Below are positions 36,513 to 44,669 of a stretch of DNA of 64,000 nt, one piece after another. Source of the stretch: Candidatus Gastranaerophilales bacterium (GTDB lineage: Bacteria > Cyanobacteriota > Vampirovibrionia > Gastranaerophilales > Gastranaerophilaceae); NCBI GenBank assembly GCA_944325545.1, contig CALVAM010000006.1, positions 1 through 64,000 on the forward strand. The letters run 5' to 3'. How positions within the stretch are numbered: position 1 is the stretch's first letter; every line of letters starts with the position of its first letter. Below the pieces are notes generated by a model. It ran no database searches, was not told the origin of the DNA, and saw only the letters and a program-made list of their open reading frames with translations. The position numbers and the translations under genes were made by a program.

Positions 36513-37277
36513 ATGATAAAGTTAGCTAAAACTGTAAAATTACCTTTTTCGATATGTAAAGGAACTTATTCACAAAGATTGGAAAAAGCCAAAGCTCTTA
36601 ATGAACAACTTTTTAGCAAAATTAATCAAGAATTTGTGGAAAAAGATATTTCTCCTGATGTTTTTATCAGGAATATAAAAAAAGTAACAAATAATAAAAT
36701 AAAATTCCTCATTGATGATTCTACAAACGCAAATTATAAAGGTTGTACTTTGTTAGGATTTAACCCAAAGAATTGTTCTCTTGCTGACAGATTTAAAATA
36801 GCAATTCCATTAAATATTTTTGATAAAAAAGTATCAATTTATGATGCAGATATTTTTATGCATGAATTTTTTCATTTTTTTTGTGAAATAACAAATCCTA
36901 AACATCTGCAAAGAATGATAAAGAATTATGAAAAGAATTTATCAATATCAACAGAGCCTTTTTACAGAAATTATTTTTATTCTAAAAATAATTTGGATTT
37001 AGATTTTTTAGAAAAAACTTTACTTCCGAACTTTTTAAAAAAATTTAATATATATGATCAAATAGATTTTTTACAAAACAGCAGATACAGACTTATAGAA
37101 GAATTAAATGCTTTTCGGGAAGCTAATAAATATTATGATAAAATTCAAGAAAATCATTTAGATTTGATTAGTGAAAAATTGAGTACAGAATCTGGAGAGT
37201 CTTTTCATTTTGAGGAAAAAATTCCTATTATAGAAAAAGCTTTGAAAAAAATTTTAAAAAAAGCTAGAAAAGTCTAG
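36513..37277 (+). CDS. HExxH-motif protein, putative zinc metalloprotease
   Basis: The 254-residue protein contains H117-E-F-F-H121 within D-I-F-M-H-E-F-F-H-F-F, the zinc-binding motif of metalloproteases, and a later acidic block E-E-L-N-A-F-R-E-A near 208 that could give the third ligand. The rest is Lys-rich and helical. The ATG at 36513 has no ribosome binding site, while an in-frame stretch with a good site lies upstream behind a TAG, so the gene may be 5'-damaged. No signal peptide is visible in the present frame. The substrate is unknown. Confidence 0.6.
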   Translation: MIKLAKTVKLPFSICKGTYSQRLEKAKALNEQLFSKINQEFVEKDISPDVFIRNIKKVTNNKIKFLIDDSTNANYKGCTLLGFNPKNCSLADRFKIAIPLNIFDKKVSIYDADIFMHEFFHFFCEITNPKHLQRMIKNYEKNLSISTEPFYRNYFYSKNNLDLDFLEKTLLPNFLKKFNIYDQIDFLQNSRYRLIEELNAFREANKYYDKIQENHLDLISEKLSTESGESFHFEEKIPIIEKALKKILKKARKV

Positions 37278-37302
37278 ATTAATAAAAATTTGAAATATAA
37301 AA

Positions 37303-37321
37303 GGGGCTTAAATTTAGCCCC
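37303..37321. terminator. short GC-rich hairpin between convergent genes
   Basis: GGGGCT (37303-37308) pairs with AGCCCC (37316-37321) around a 7-base AT loop, between the convergent HExxH and glycyl-radical genes. T-rich runs follow on both strands. Confidence 0.65.
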
Positions 37322-37421
37322 GAGACATTTTTATTATTTAAGTTATTGGTTTTTGGAGGGAGATTCCCCTTTTTTATATGTGTAGTTACATACTCCTAAT
37401 ATTTGACGGACAAGTTCCCGA

Positions 37422-37664
37422 CTATCCAGCTAATGAACTATGGAATGTTCTTGAAATTACATCATCTTGTTGTTCTTTTGTTAATTTAATGAAGTTTACT
37501 GCATATCCTGATACTCTTACTGTTAATTGTGGATATTTTTCAGGATGTGCTTGTGCGTCTAATAATGTGTCACGATTAAACACGTTTACATTTAAGTGAT
37601 GTCCGCCTTTTTCTACGTATCCGTCTAATAAATTGATTAAATTTTCTTCTTGTTGTGTTGTCAT
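37422..37664 (-). CDS. grcA: stand-alone glycyl-radical domain (GrcA/YfiD-like)
   Basis: The 80-residue protein is only the C-terminal glycyl-radical segment of pyruvate formate-lyase: G-G-H-H-L-N-V-N-V near 20-28, H-P-E-K-Y-P-Q-L-T at 40-48 and R-V-S-G-Y-A-V with the radical Gly53, ending T-F-H-S-S-L-A-G. E. coli GrcA has about 127 residues, so this copy lacks the N-terminal extension. AAGGAG lies 8 bases before the ATG, so it is a real short gene. By analogy it can replace an oxygen-damaged radical domain of PFL. The full PFL is not in the window. It is divergent from a Crp/Fnr regulator. Confidence 0.9.
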   Translation of the reverse strand: MTTQQEENLINLLDGYVEKGGHHLNVNVFNRDTLLDAQAHPEKYPQLTVRVSGYAVNFIKLTKEQQDDVISRTFHSSLAG

Positions 37665-37716
37665 TTGTTTGCTCCTTATATTTTAATTGTCTGTGTCTTT
37701 TATTTTTTACATTTTT

Positions 37717-37758
37717 ATTATAAACTATGTTTAACAACATTTCCGTTGTTTTTACAAC
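37717..37758 (-). promoter_or_regulatory. grcA promoter with Fnr-geometry palindrome
   Basis: On the minus strand TATAAT (37717-37722) is the grcA -10, with no good -35. GTTGT-N4-ACAAC (37745-37758) is centred about 41.5 bases before the predicted start site, the class II activator position. A second inverted repeat, AACAAC-N6-GTTGTT (37733-37750), overlaps it. The 5-4-5 layout equals that of Fnr boxes although the half-site differs. Confidence 0.6.
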
Positions 37759-37791
37759 AAAAAGATATTTTTAAAAATAAAGGCTCTAAAT

Positions 37792-38463
37792 ATGGAAAGA
37801 CTTGAAAAATATTATAATCAGATTAAAAATTCGCCGGTGTTTTTTGGTATGAATGATGAAGAATTAAGAGGACTGTTGGAATGTTTTAATGCGAGGGTTC
37901 GGAAGTATGAAAAAGAAGAAATGATTATAAGACAGGGGGATATGATTTCCAATATATATTTAATATTAGATGGAGCTGTTAATATTGAAAAAGATTCATA
38001 TTGGGGAAGAAGAATTATAATTTCCAGATTAGAAAAAAATGACAATCTTGCCTTATCCTTTGTCGGGTCTAAAGATGTTGAATCAAGCGTTGATGCTATC
38101 ACAGTCGAAGATACTTTAGTTTTAATTTTAGGATATGAAAAATGTACATCAATGTGCCAAAACGCTTGCGTCAGACACAAAGTTTTAATCAATAATCTTT
38201 TTCAAATACTTAGTAAAGAAAATATTGAACTTATCCAAAAAATTGAAAATGTTTCACAAAAAACTATTAGAGACAAGTTAATGACTTATTTTTCTAACGA
38301 AGCACAAAAAAATCACTCTAATACTTTTACAATTAACTTTAATCGACAAGATTTAGCAGACTATTTAAATGTAGATAGAAGTGCAATGAGTTTTGAACTT
38401 TCAAAACTTCAAAAAGAAGGATATATAAAATACGATAAAAACCATTTTGAACTTTTATCATAA
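37792..38463 (+). CDS. Crp/Fnr-family transcriptional regulator
   Basis: The N-terminal cyclic-nucleotide-binding-like beta-barrel (residues 15-115) is followed by a dimerisation helix and a winged helix-turn-helix with R-Q-D-L-A-D-Y-L-N-V-D-R-S-A-M-S. Cys118, Cys122 and Cys126 form a C-x3-C-x3-C set at the start of the dimer helix, which may hold a metal or sense redox. The usual N-terminal Fnr Cys cluster is absent. The recognition helix has M-S-F where related regulators usually have a Ser-Arg. It is divergent from grcA and probably controls it. Confidence 0.88.
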   Translation: MERLEKYYNQIKNSPVFFGMNDEELRGLLECFNARVRKYEKEEMIIRQGDMISNIYLILDGAVNIEKDSYWGRRIIISRLEKNDNLALSFVGSKDVESSVDAITVEDTLVLILGYEKCTSMCQNACVRHKVLINNLFQILSKENIELIQKIENVSQKTIRDKLMTYFSNEAQKNHSNTFTINFNRQDLADYLNVDRSAMSFELSKLQKEGYIKYDKNHFELLS

Positions 38464-38692
38464 ATATTCCTTTATATTATACAAAATTTTAAAAATATTA
38501 CCTATCTATTCTTTGTACTTACGCATAGGGATATTAATAGTATGAAATCTTAAAATGTTTAATTCAGCATCTCTTTGTAACAATCCTTTACAAAATTCCC
38601 TATACATCAAGTTATCTTCATGATAAGCTTATATTACTTGAAATTATAAAATTTAAGAGCGTATTACTATTATTTGAAAAAAGGAGAAACAA
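38464..38692. other. leader region of ppdK with inverted repeat
   Basis: No gene is seen in these 229 bases. TTTGTAA (38574-38580) and TTACAAA (38588-38594) form a perfect 7-bp inverted repeat with a 7-base spacer, a plausible regulator site about 100 bases before ppdK. No consensus -35/-10 pair stands out. AAGGAG lies just before the ppdK start. Confidence 0.4.
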
Positions 38693-41341
38693 ATGGCTAA
38701 TAAAAGAGTATGGCTATTTAGAGAAGGAAACGCAGACATGCGTAACCTACTAGGTGGTAAAGGCGCAAACTTAGCAGAGATGACTAATTTAGGTTTGCCT
38801 GTTCCTCCTGGATTAACTATCACAACTGAAACTTGTATGGATTACATTAATAACGGTAACAAAATGCCGGAAGGTTTAATGGATGAAGTAAAAAAAGCTT
38901 TGGCTGATGTAGAAAATCAAATCGGTAAAAAGTTCGGTGATAAAACAAATCCTCTATTAGTTTCCGTACGTTCAGGTGCAAGAGTATCAATGCCTGGGAT
39001 GATGGAAACTATTCTTAACTTAGGATTAAATGATGAAACAGTAGAGGCTATGGTTAAATTGACTAACAACCCTCGTTTCTGCTACGATTCATATAGAAGA
39101 TTTTTAACTATGTTCGGGTCTGTTGCTTGGGAAATGGACAGACAAAAATATTTCGAAGCTGAAGTTGAAAAAGTTAAAGAAAGAGAAGGCGTAAAATCTG
39201 ATACAGAAGTATCTGCTGAAGGTTGGAAATCATTAATTCCTATTTATAAAAATGTAATTAAAGAAGTAACAGGCAAAGAATTCCCACAAGATCCATATGT
39301 TCAATTACAAGAAGCAATCGAAGCGGTATTCCGTTCTTGGAACATTCCTCGTGCAGTTGCTTATAGAAATATGAACAAAATTGACCATAATTTCGGTACT
39401 GCTGTAAACGTTCAAACAATGGTATTCGGAAACATGGGAGATGATTGTGCAACAGGTGTTTCATTCACACGTAACCCTGCTACAGGTGAAAATAAATTCT
39501 ATGGTGAATATTTAACAAACGCTCAAGGTGAAGACGTTGTTGCAGGTATTAGAACACCTAAACCTATTTGTGAATTAGAAACAGAAATGCCTGAATTATA
39601 TAAACAATACGTCGATATTGCTAAAAAATTAGAATTAGGCTATAAAGACGTTCAAGATATGGAATTTACTATAGAAAAAGGTAAATTATACATTCTTCAA
39701 ACTCGTAACGGTAAAAGAACTGCAGCAGCTGCTGTAAAAATTGCTGTTGATATGTGCAAAGAAGGTATTATTACTAAAGAAAGAGCTATTCAATTAGTAG
39801 ATCCATATTCAGTAAACCAAATTTTATTACCTTGCTTCGATGTAAAAGCAATGGAAGAAGCTAAGAAAATCGCTCACGGTGTAAACGCATCTCCTGGAGC
39901 TGCTGTTGGTAAAATCGTATTTGATACGGAAGAAGCAGCAAAAAGAGGTGAAGCCGGTGAAAAAGTTATCTTAGTTCGTGTAGAAACTTGTCCTGATGAT
40001 ATTCACGGAATGGCAGTTTCTCAAGGTATCTTAACTCTTAGGGGCGGAGCTACATCTCACGCAGCTGTTGTTGCAAAAGGCATGGGGATTCCTTGCGTTT
40101 CAGGCTGCGAAGATATGAAAATCGACTTAGCTAACGGAACTCTAACCGGTGCAGATGGTTCTGTTTACCATAAAGATGACATAATCTCTTTAGATGGCGG
40201 TAAAGGTATCGTTATGGCAGGTGCGGTTAAATTAGCTGATGCTAAAATTGACGAAAATTTCACTACATTCTTTAAATGGGTAGATGAAATCAAAACATTA
40301 ACAGTGGAAGCGAATGCTGATACCCCTAAAGACATCGAAAACGCTTTAAAATTCGGAGCAGAAGGTGTTGGCTTATGCCGTACAGAACACATGTTTATGG
40401 ATCCTGACAGACTTCCTTGGGTTCAAAAGATGATTATTGCTGGTACTCAAGAAGCTAGAGAAGAAGCTTTAGCTAAATTATTACCTATGCAATATTCTGA
40501 TTTCTACGCTATGTTTAAAGCATTAGGATCTGATAAACCTATGACAATCAGACTTTTAGATCCACCTCTTCACGAATTCTTACCTTCTAAAGAAGCTTTA
40601 ATTGCAGAAGTTGCTACATTGAAAGCTAAAGGCGAAGATTATAAAGAAAAAGAAGAAATGCTTCATATCGTAGAAGGATTATCTGAATCAAACCCTATGA
40701 TGGGCTTAAGAGGTTGCAGATTAGGTCTTACTTACCCTGAAATCAATGAAATGCAAGTAAGAGCAATCTTTGAAGCAGCTTGCGACGCTAAAAAAGAAGG
40801 TGTTAACGTAAAACCTTACGTTATGATTCCTCTTATCGGTCACGTTAACGAATTAAGAGTTGCGAAAGAAATTCTTGAAAGAGTTGCTGAAGATGTAATG
40901 AACGAAAAAGGTATAAAAGTTGATTACAAATTCGGTACTATGATAGAAATCCCTCGTGCGGCATTAACAGCAGATGAGATCGCTGAATATGCAGAATTCT
41001 TCTCTTTCGGTACAAATGACTTAACTCAAATGACATTTGGTTACTCTAGAGATGATGCTGAAGGTAAATTCTTAAAACGTTACGTTGAACAAAAAATCCT
41101 TCCTAGTAATCCATTCGAAACACTTGATACTAAAGGTGTTGGTCAATTAATGGAAATCGCTATGGAAAGAGGTAAGAAAGTAAATCCTAAATTATTAGGT
41201 GGGGTTTGTGGTGAACACGGCGGAGATCCTGATTCTGTGAAATTCTCTCACAAAATCGGACTAGATTACGTATCTTGCTCTCCATTCAGAATCCCTCAAG
41301 CAAAACTTGCTGCTGCTCAAGCGGTTGTTGAAGGAAAATAA
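38693..41341 (+). CDS. ppdK: pyruvate, phosphate dikinase
   Basis: PPDK interconverts pyruvate, ATP and phosphate with PEP, AMP and pyrophosphate. The N-terminal nucleotide-binding domain begins L-L-G-G-K-G-A-N-L-A-E-M. The phospho-histidine is in G-G-A-T-S-H-A-A-V near residue 450, and the C-terminal PEP-binding barrel has V-C-G-E-H-G-G-D-P. The length of 882 is full. The coding sequence uses many C-ending codons, as expected for a highly expressed gene. It is a single-gene unit that complements pckA at the PEP/pyruvate node. Confidence 0.97.
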   Translation: MANKRVWLFREGNADMRNLLGGKGANLAEMTNLGLPVPPGLTITTETCMDYINNGNKMPEGLMDEVKKALADVENQIGKKFGDKTNPLLVSVRSGARVSMPGMMETILNLGLNDETVEAMVKLTNNPRFCYDSYRRFLTMFGSVAWEMDRQKYFEAEVEKVKEREGVKSDTEVSAEGWKSLIPIYKNVIKEVTGKEFPQDPYVQLQEAIEAVFRSWNIPRAVAYRNMNKIDHNFGTAVNVQTMVFGNMGDDCATGVSFTRNPATGENKFYGEYLTNAQGEDVVAGIRTPKPICELETEMPELYKQYVDIAKKLELGYKDVQDMEFTIEKGKLYILQTRNGKRTAAAAVKIAVDMCKEGIITKERAIQLVDPYSVNQILLPCFDVKAMEEAKKIAHGVNASPGAAVGKIVFDTEEAAKRGEAGEKVILVRVETCPDDIHGMAVSQGILTLRGGATSHAAVVAKGMGIPCVSGCEDMKIDLANGTLTGADGSVYHKDDIISLDGGKGIVMAGAVKLADAKIDENFTTFFKWVDEIKTLTVEANADTPKDIENALKFGAEGVGLCRTEHMFMDPDRLPWVQKMIIAGTQEAREEALAKLLPMQYSDFYAMFKALGSDKPMTIRLLDPPLHEFLPSKEALIAEVATLKAKGEDYKEKEEMLHIVEGLSESNPMMGLRGCRLGLTYPEINEMQVRAIFEAACDAKKEGVNVKPYVMIPLIGHVNELRVAKEILERVAEDVMNEKGIKVDYKFGTMIEIPRAALTADEIAEYAEFFSFGTNDLTQMTFGYSRDDAEGKFLKRYVEQKILPSNPFETLDTKGVGQLMEIAMERGKKVNPKLLGGVCGEHGGDPDSVKFSHKIGLDYVSCSPFRIPQAKLAAAQAVVEGK

Positions 41342-41357
41342 AATTTATAATTGATTA

Positions 41358-41394
41358 ACAGACGTGCGGAATGCAAAGCATTCCGTACGTCTGT
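41358..41394 (+). terminator. hairpin after ppdK
   Basis: ACAGACGTGCGGAATGC (41358-41374) pairs with GCATTCCGTACGTCTGT (41378-41394), with a single G-T wobble. It is followed by ATTTATATT, a weak T-tract. Confidence 0.8.
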
Positions 41395-41417
41395 ATTTAT
41401 ATTCATACTTCCATTTT

Positions 41418-41654
41418 CTAAATCTCAAATTTAGAAACATCAATAAGTTCTATAATATCTATATTAAAAGCTTTTGCAATTTTATCTAACGTTTCTATTG
41501 TTGGTGAACTTTCTCCACGCTCGATTGCCCCAATTGAATTTTTATTCAATCCAGCCATAAAAGCCAAACTCTCCTGCGAAATCTTACTTTTAGTTCTCAA
41601 AAGTTTTATTTTTATTCCAATTTTGCTACTTAAATTATCATTTTTATTAGTCAT
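41418..41654 (-). CDS. XRE-family helix-turn-helix regulator
   Basis: The 78-residue protein is a bare Cro/CI-type HTH domain: I-G-I-K-I-K-L-L-R-T-K-S-K-I-S-Q-E-S-L-A, then N-K-N-S-I-G-A-I-E-R-G and P-T-I-E-T-L-D-K-I-A-K. It is divergent from the nucleotidyltransferase gene, and their promoters overlap. Its -10 lies 10 bases before the ATG and no ribosome binding site is present, so the mRNA is nearly leaderless. It probably represses itself and the neighbour, as in many toxin-antitoxin or selfish modules. Confidence 0.88.
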   Translation of the reverse strand: MTNKNDNLSSKIGIKIKLLRTKSKISQESLAFMAGLNKNSIGAIERGESSPTIETLDKIAKAFNIDIIELIDVSKFEI

Positions 41655-41658
41655 ATTA

Positions 41659-41704
41659 ACTATAATTCTAGTCTATTGACATATTTTAATCAATTTAGTA
41701 TAAT
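41659..41704. promoter_or_regulatory. overlapping divergent promoters of the XRE/nucleotidyltransferase module
   Basis: Plus strand: TTGACA (41676-41681), 17 bases, TATAAT (41699-41704), a perfect consensus. Minus strand: TTGATT (41688-41693), 17 bases, TAGAAT (41665-41670). The two overlap. AACTAT (41659-41664) and ATAGTT (41702-41707) form an inverted repeat framing the region and may be operator half-sites. Confidence 0.8.
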
Positions 41705-41735
41705 AGTTGTGCAAACTAGTAAAGTAGGTGAATTT

Positions 41736-42188
41736 ATGTTAAAAAAAGAAATTTTAAGTAAACTTGAAGGCAGAATGACTGTTTTATCAGAAATTCTTGA
41801 TAATGAAATTCAAGCATTATGCGAAGCAAAAGCAAATATAGAAATAATTGCTTATTTATTTTATTGGTTCCAAAAAGAAAAAACAATTAACAATGAATTT
41901 GGGCTTCCAGAAAGAACAATGAACGAACTTTTAGACTATTTCAAATCTAAACCAGAGATAGAAAAAGTCGTAATATACGGTTCTCGAGCTAAAGGAACAT
42001 ATCGTAACGGTTCCGACATTGATTTTGCTATTTGGTCTGATAACGAATCAATCTCTGGAATTGCAATAGACCTGGACGATCTTCCAACCCCATACAAATT
42101 TGATGTAATAAACTACAAAACCCTAATACATCAAGGTATGAAAAATAGTATTGATAATGAAGGTAAAATTTTTTATCAAAGGTTTTAA
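41736..42188 (+). CDS. MNT-type nucleotidyltransferase with N-terminal helical extension
   Basis: The C-terminal part is a minimal nucleotidyltransferase: G82-S-R-A-K-G87 and S93-D94-x-D96 are the catalytic motifs, followed by the L-D-D-L-P-T-P-Y-K-F-D segment typical of the MNT group. Residues 1-70 form a helical extension that I do not recognise. An ATG at 41676 overlaps the promoter, so the start is the ATG at 41736 (150 residues), after TAGGTG. MNT proteins usually pair with a HEPN partner as antitoxin; none is adjacent. Here the neighbour is a divergent XRE regulator. Confidence 0.82.
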   Translation: MLKKEILSKLEGRMTVLSEILDNEIQALCEAKANIEIIAYLFYWFQKEKTINNEFGLPERTMNELLDYFKSKPEIEKVVIYGSRAKGTYRNGSDIDFAIWSDNESISGIAIDLDDLPTPYKFDVINYKTLIHQGMKNSIDNEGKIFYQRF

Positions 42189-42215
42189 AAAAGCGACTAA
42201 TAAAGTCGCTTTTTT
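42187..42215. terminator. terminator after the nucleotidyltransferase
   Basis: AAAAAAGCGACT (42187-42198) and AGTCGCTTTTTT (42204-42215) form a 12-bp stem with a 5-base loop. It serves the convergent decarboxylase as well. Confidence 0.92.
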
Positions 42216-42232
42216 ATTGATATTTATTAAAC

Positions 42233-43675
42233 TTATTTCACCACTTCCAATGTATCATAATCATTTAAATATGGTAAATGTTCTTCTGTAATTAACTCGC
42301 CAGGAAGTAATATCGAAATTCCAGGAGGACATTCTGCTACAACTTCTGCCGAAATTCTACCAATAGCCTCAGATTTTGGAATTCTTTCTTTTTCTGCATA
42401 GAAAGCATCTCTTAAACTCATCTTGATTATTGGATCTAACATTGGCATATGTTTACGTTTTTCCAAATAATAAATATCTTGATAATGATTTTCAGCAATT
42501 TTTTCCAAGGCATCTGCCAAATACTTGAATTCAGAACGCTTGTTTCCTAAATTACATAAAATTAAAACTCCAATATCAGAAGCTGATTCAACTTCAATCT
42601 TAAAATCGATCTCTAAAATAGATTCTAATCTCTTTCCGGAAAGACCGTCTATTTTAACGAAAACCTTTGTAACATCAGTTTTATAACCAAAATCACCTTT
42701 TAATTGATGTAAATTAGGAATTTTATCCAATCTTTTTCTTAAATATTTAGCATTTTCAACAGCTTTCTCTAGAAGTTTCTGCCCTTTTTTAGACTGTAAA
42801 TTTGCTCTAGACGCATCTAAACTTGCTAATAATAAAAGTGAAGGGCTTGTTGTATGCAATAATTTTAAAGCCTTTTCAACGGCAACTTCATCTATACAAG
42901 AATCTTTTGAAATATGCAACATTGAACTTTGGCTCATACTTCCGCCAGTTTTATGCAGAGAATGCACAACCGCATCAGCCCCTAATTTCAAAGCTGTTTC
43001 AGGCAGATCCTTATTAAAATTCCACAAACAGCCGTGAGCTTCATCAACAATAAATGGAACTCCGTGTTTTTTACATACCAAACTTATTGCCTTAATATCA
43101 GAAACAACACCTTCATAAGTTGGATTTGTTATCCAAACCATTGAAATATCGTTGTTTTCAGTTAACATTTTATCAATTTTATTAGCTTCGATGTTACCCC
43201 AAACAGACCAATCATCTATTTTATTAGGACAAATCCAAACAGGTTCAGCTCCTGATATAATTAAACCTGTCAAAATAGATCTGTGACAATTTCTATTTAC
43301 TAAAATCTTTTGTCCTTTTTTTGTTAAAGCCATAGCTAAAGCAAGATTGCCTGAAGTTGAACCATTTAACAAGAAAAATGTTTTCTTTGCACCAAAAGCT
43401 TCAGCAGCAAGTTCTTGAGCTTCTTTTATAGGTCCTGTTGCAGGATGTAAAGTCCCTAAATTATCAAACTCATCTGTTGTATCTACTGTTAAAACTTTTT
43501 CTCCAACTAATTTTTTAAAATCTTTAAATATTGCATTCCCTTTGGTATGTCCGGGAATATGAAATTGATATGTTGGATTATCATAAGCTATTTTTAATGC
43601 TTCTACAATAGGAGCTTTTATTTTTTGTTCAACATCTTCTTTGATTGATATTTTCTTCAATAATTCTTTAGCCAC
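42233..43675 (-). CDS. Orn/Lys/Arg decarboxylase-family PLP enzyme
   Basis: The 480-residue protein belongs to the fold-type I Orn/Lys/Arg decarboxylases. The N-terminus has Y-Q-F-H-I-P-G-H-T-K-G, the middle V-D-E-A-H-G, and the PLP-lysine motif H-S-L-H-K-T-G-G-S-M-S-Q. The C-terminal domain ends with P-P-G-I-S-I-L-L-P-G-E. The product is a polyamine precursor such as cadaverine, putrescine or agmatine; specificity cannot be read by eye. The cyanobacterial and Gram-positive short form without the N-terminal wing fits. It is a single-gene unit. Confidence 0.92.
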   Translation of the reverse strand: MAKELLKKISIKEDVEQKIKAPIVEALKIAYDNPTYQFHIPGHTKGNAIFKDFKKLVGEKVLTVDTTDEFDNLGTLHPATGPIKEAQELAAEAFGAKKTFFLLNGSTSGNLALAMALTKKGQKILVNRNCHRSILTGLIISGAEPVWICPNKIDDWSVWGNIEANKIDKMLTENNDISMVWITNPTYEGVVSDIKAISLVCKKHGVPFIVDEAHGCLWNFNKDLPETALKLGADAVVHSLHKTGGSMSQSSMLHISKDSCIDEVAVEKALKLLHTTSPSLLLLASLDASRANLQSKKGQKLLEKAVENAKYLRKRLDKIPNLHQLKGDFGYKTDVTKVFVKIDGLSGKRLESILEIDFKIEVESASDIGVLILCNLGNKRSEFKYLADALEKIAENHYQDIYYLEKRKHMPMLDPIIKMSLRDAFYAEKERIPKSEAIGRISAEVVAECPPGISILLPGELITEEHLPYLNDYDTLEVVK

Positions 43676-43715
43676 TAATCTTTCCTTAAATTCTTGGTAA
43701 CAAATTACTCATTAT

Positions 43716-43745
43716 ATAATACATAAAAAAAACAAAATTTGCCAA
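43716..43745 (-). promoter_or_regulatory. promoter of the decarboxylase
   Basis: On the minus strand TTGGCA (43740-43745), an 18-base spacer and TATTAT (43716-43721) form a good sigma-70 promoter 40 bases before the start codon. Confidence 0.7.
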
Positions 43746-43794
43746 AATATTGACCATTTGATTAAGAAATATTAACCCTTTGGTCGTTAAAACT

Positions 43795-43831
43795 TTCCTC
43801 TCCAAAGTATAAGATATAGTAGGGAGAGGAA
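43795..43831 (+). promoter_or_regulatory. inverted repeat that covers the TPR gene ribosome binding site
   Basis: TTCCTCTCC (43795-43803) is the exact complement of GGAGAGGAA (43823-43831), which contains the ribosome binding site of the gene at 43833. If both arms are transcribed, the site would be hidden in a 9-bp stem. A -10-like TATAAG inside the loop makes it possible that only the right arm is in the mRNA. Confidence 0.45.
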
Positions 43832-43832
43832 T

Positions 43833-44615
43833 ATGCTTATAAATACAGGAATTAATTCTGTAAATAAAGATAATTTGGCAAAAGTTACCGAAAAGGTTAC
43901 TGTGCCAAATCAATCACGAGCTTACAGCCTTTGTGTAAAAGGCGATGCTTTACGTTTCTCTAAAATGTACAAAGATGCCGTTAAAACTTATCTTCAAGCA
44001 ATATTAATGGACAGAAATGAAGTAAAAGCATATGTTGGTTTAGCATCTTCTTATAAATATTTAAAAGAATATTCAAAAGCTATCAGTACACTTCTCAAAT
44101 TAATCAATATAGATGACAGTAACGATAACTATTTCTTTGAACTGGGAGTTTGTTATTTATCAAAAGGCGAACCGGCTAACGCTATTCAATATTTAGTTAA
44201 AGCAATTTTAATAAATAGAGAAAACCTCGAAGCTCAAATCCAGCTTGCAATAGCACACGAACTTGTTGACGAAGCTGATTTATCATTAATGATTTATAAC
44301 AAATTAATAGAAACAAACCCGGGATTTTTAAAAGCATACTACAACAAGGCTGCTATGCTTATGGGAATGGAAAATTTCTTAGAGGCTTCAAAAACTTTCT
44401 TTAAATTAATAAAACTAAACCCTGATTATTACAAAGCTTATTTAGGAATTGCAATGAGTTTTGACAAACTCGGTAAATACAAAGATGCGATAAGATATTA
44501 CAAAAAATTCCTTGAATTAAAACAGTTTTCAGAAGATGCAATTTTTGCCAAGAACAGAATTCAAGAACTTAGATCTATGTATTTTTCAAAAGAGAACCAC
44601 CTAACAATTGTATAA
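43833..44615 (+). CDS. tetratricopeptide-repeat protein
   Basis: The 260-residue protein carries about six TPR units from residue 30 to 245, with typical A-Y-V-G-L-A-S-S-Y and Y-Y-K-A-Y-L-G-I-A-M-S-F-D-K-L-G-K-Y blocks. It has no signal peptide, membrane helix or catalytic domain. Such proteins are scaffolds, and no partner is indicated by the context because the gene stands alone. The ribosome binding site lies in one arm of a perfect inverted repeat, so translation may be regulated. Confidence 0.88.
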   Translation: MLINTGINSVNKDNLAKVTEKVTVPNQSRAYSLCVKGDALRFSKMYKDAVKTYLQAILMDRNEVKAYVGLASSYKYLKEYSKAISTLLKLINIDDSNDNYFFELGVCYLSKGEPANAIQYLVKAILINRENLEAQIQLAIAHELVDEADLSLMIYNKLIETNPGFLKAYYNKAAMLMGMENFLEASKTFFKLIKLNPDYYKAYLGIAMSFDKLGKYKDAIRYYKKFLELKQFSEDAIFAKNRIQELRSMYFSKENHLTIV

Positions 44616-44616
44616 A

Positions 44617-44653
44617 TTAACGGGCTCAAAGATTTTATCTTTGAGCCCGTTAA
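44617..44653. terminator. bidirectional terminator between the TPR gene and thrS
   Basis: Perfect 17-bp arms (44617-44633 and 44637-44653) with loop TTT lie between two convergent genes. Confidence 0.88.
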
Positions 44654-44669
44654 AATCAAGTTTAAAAGC

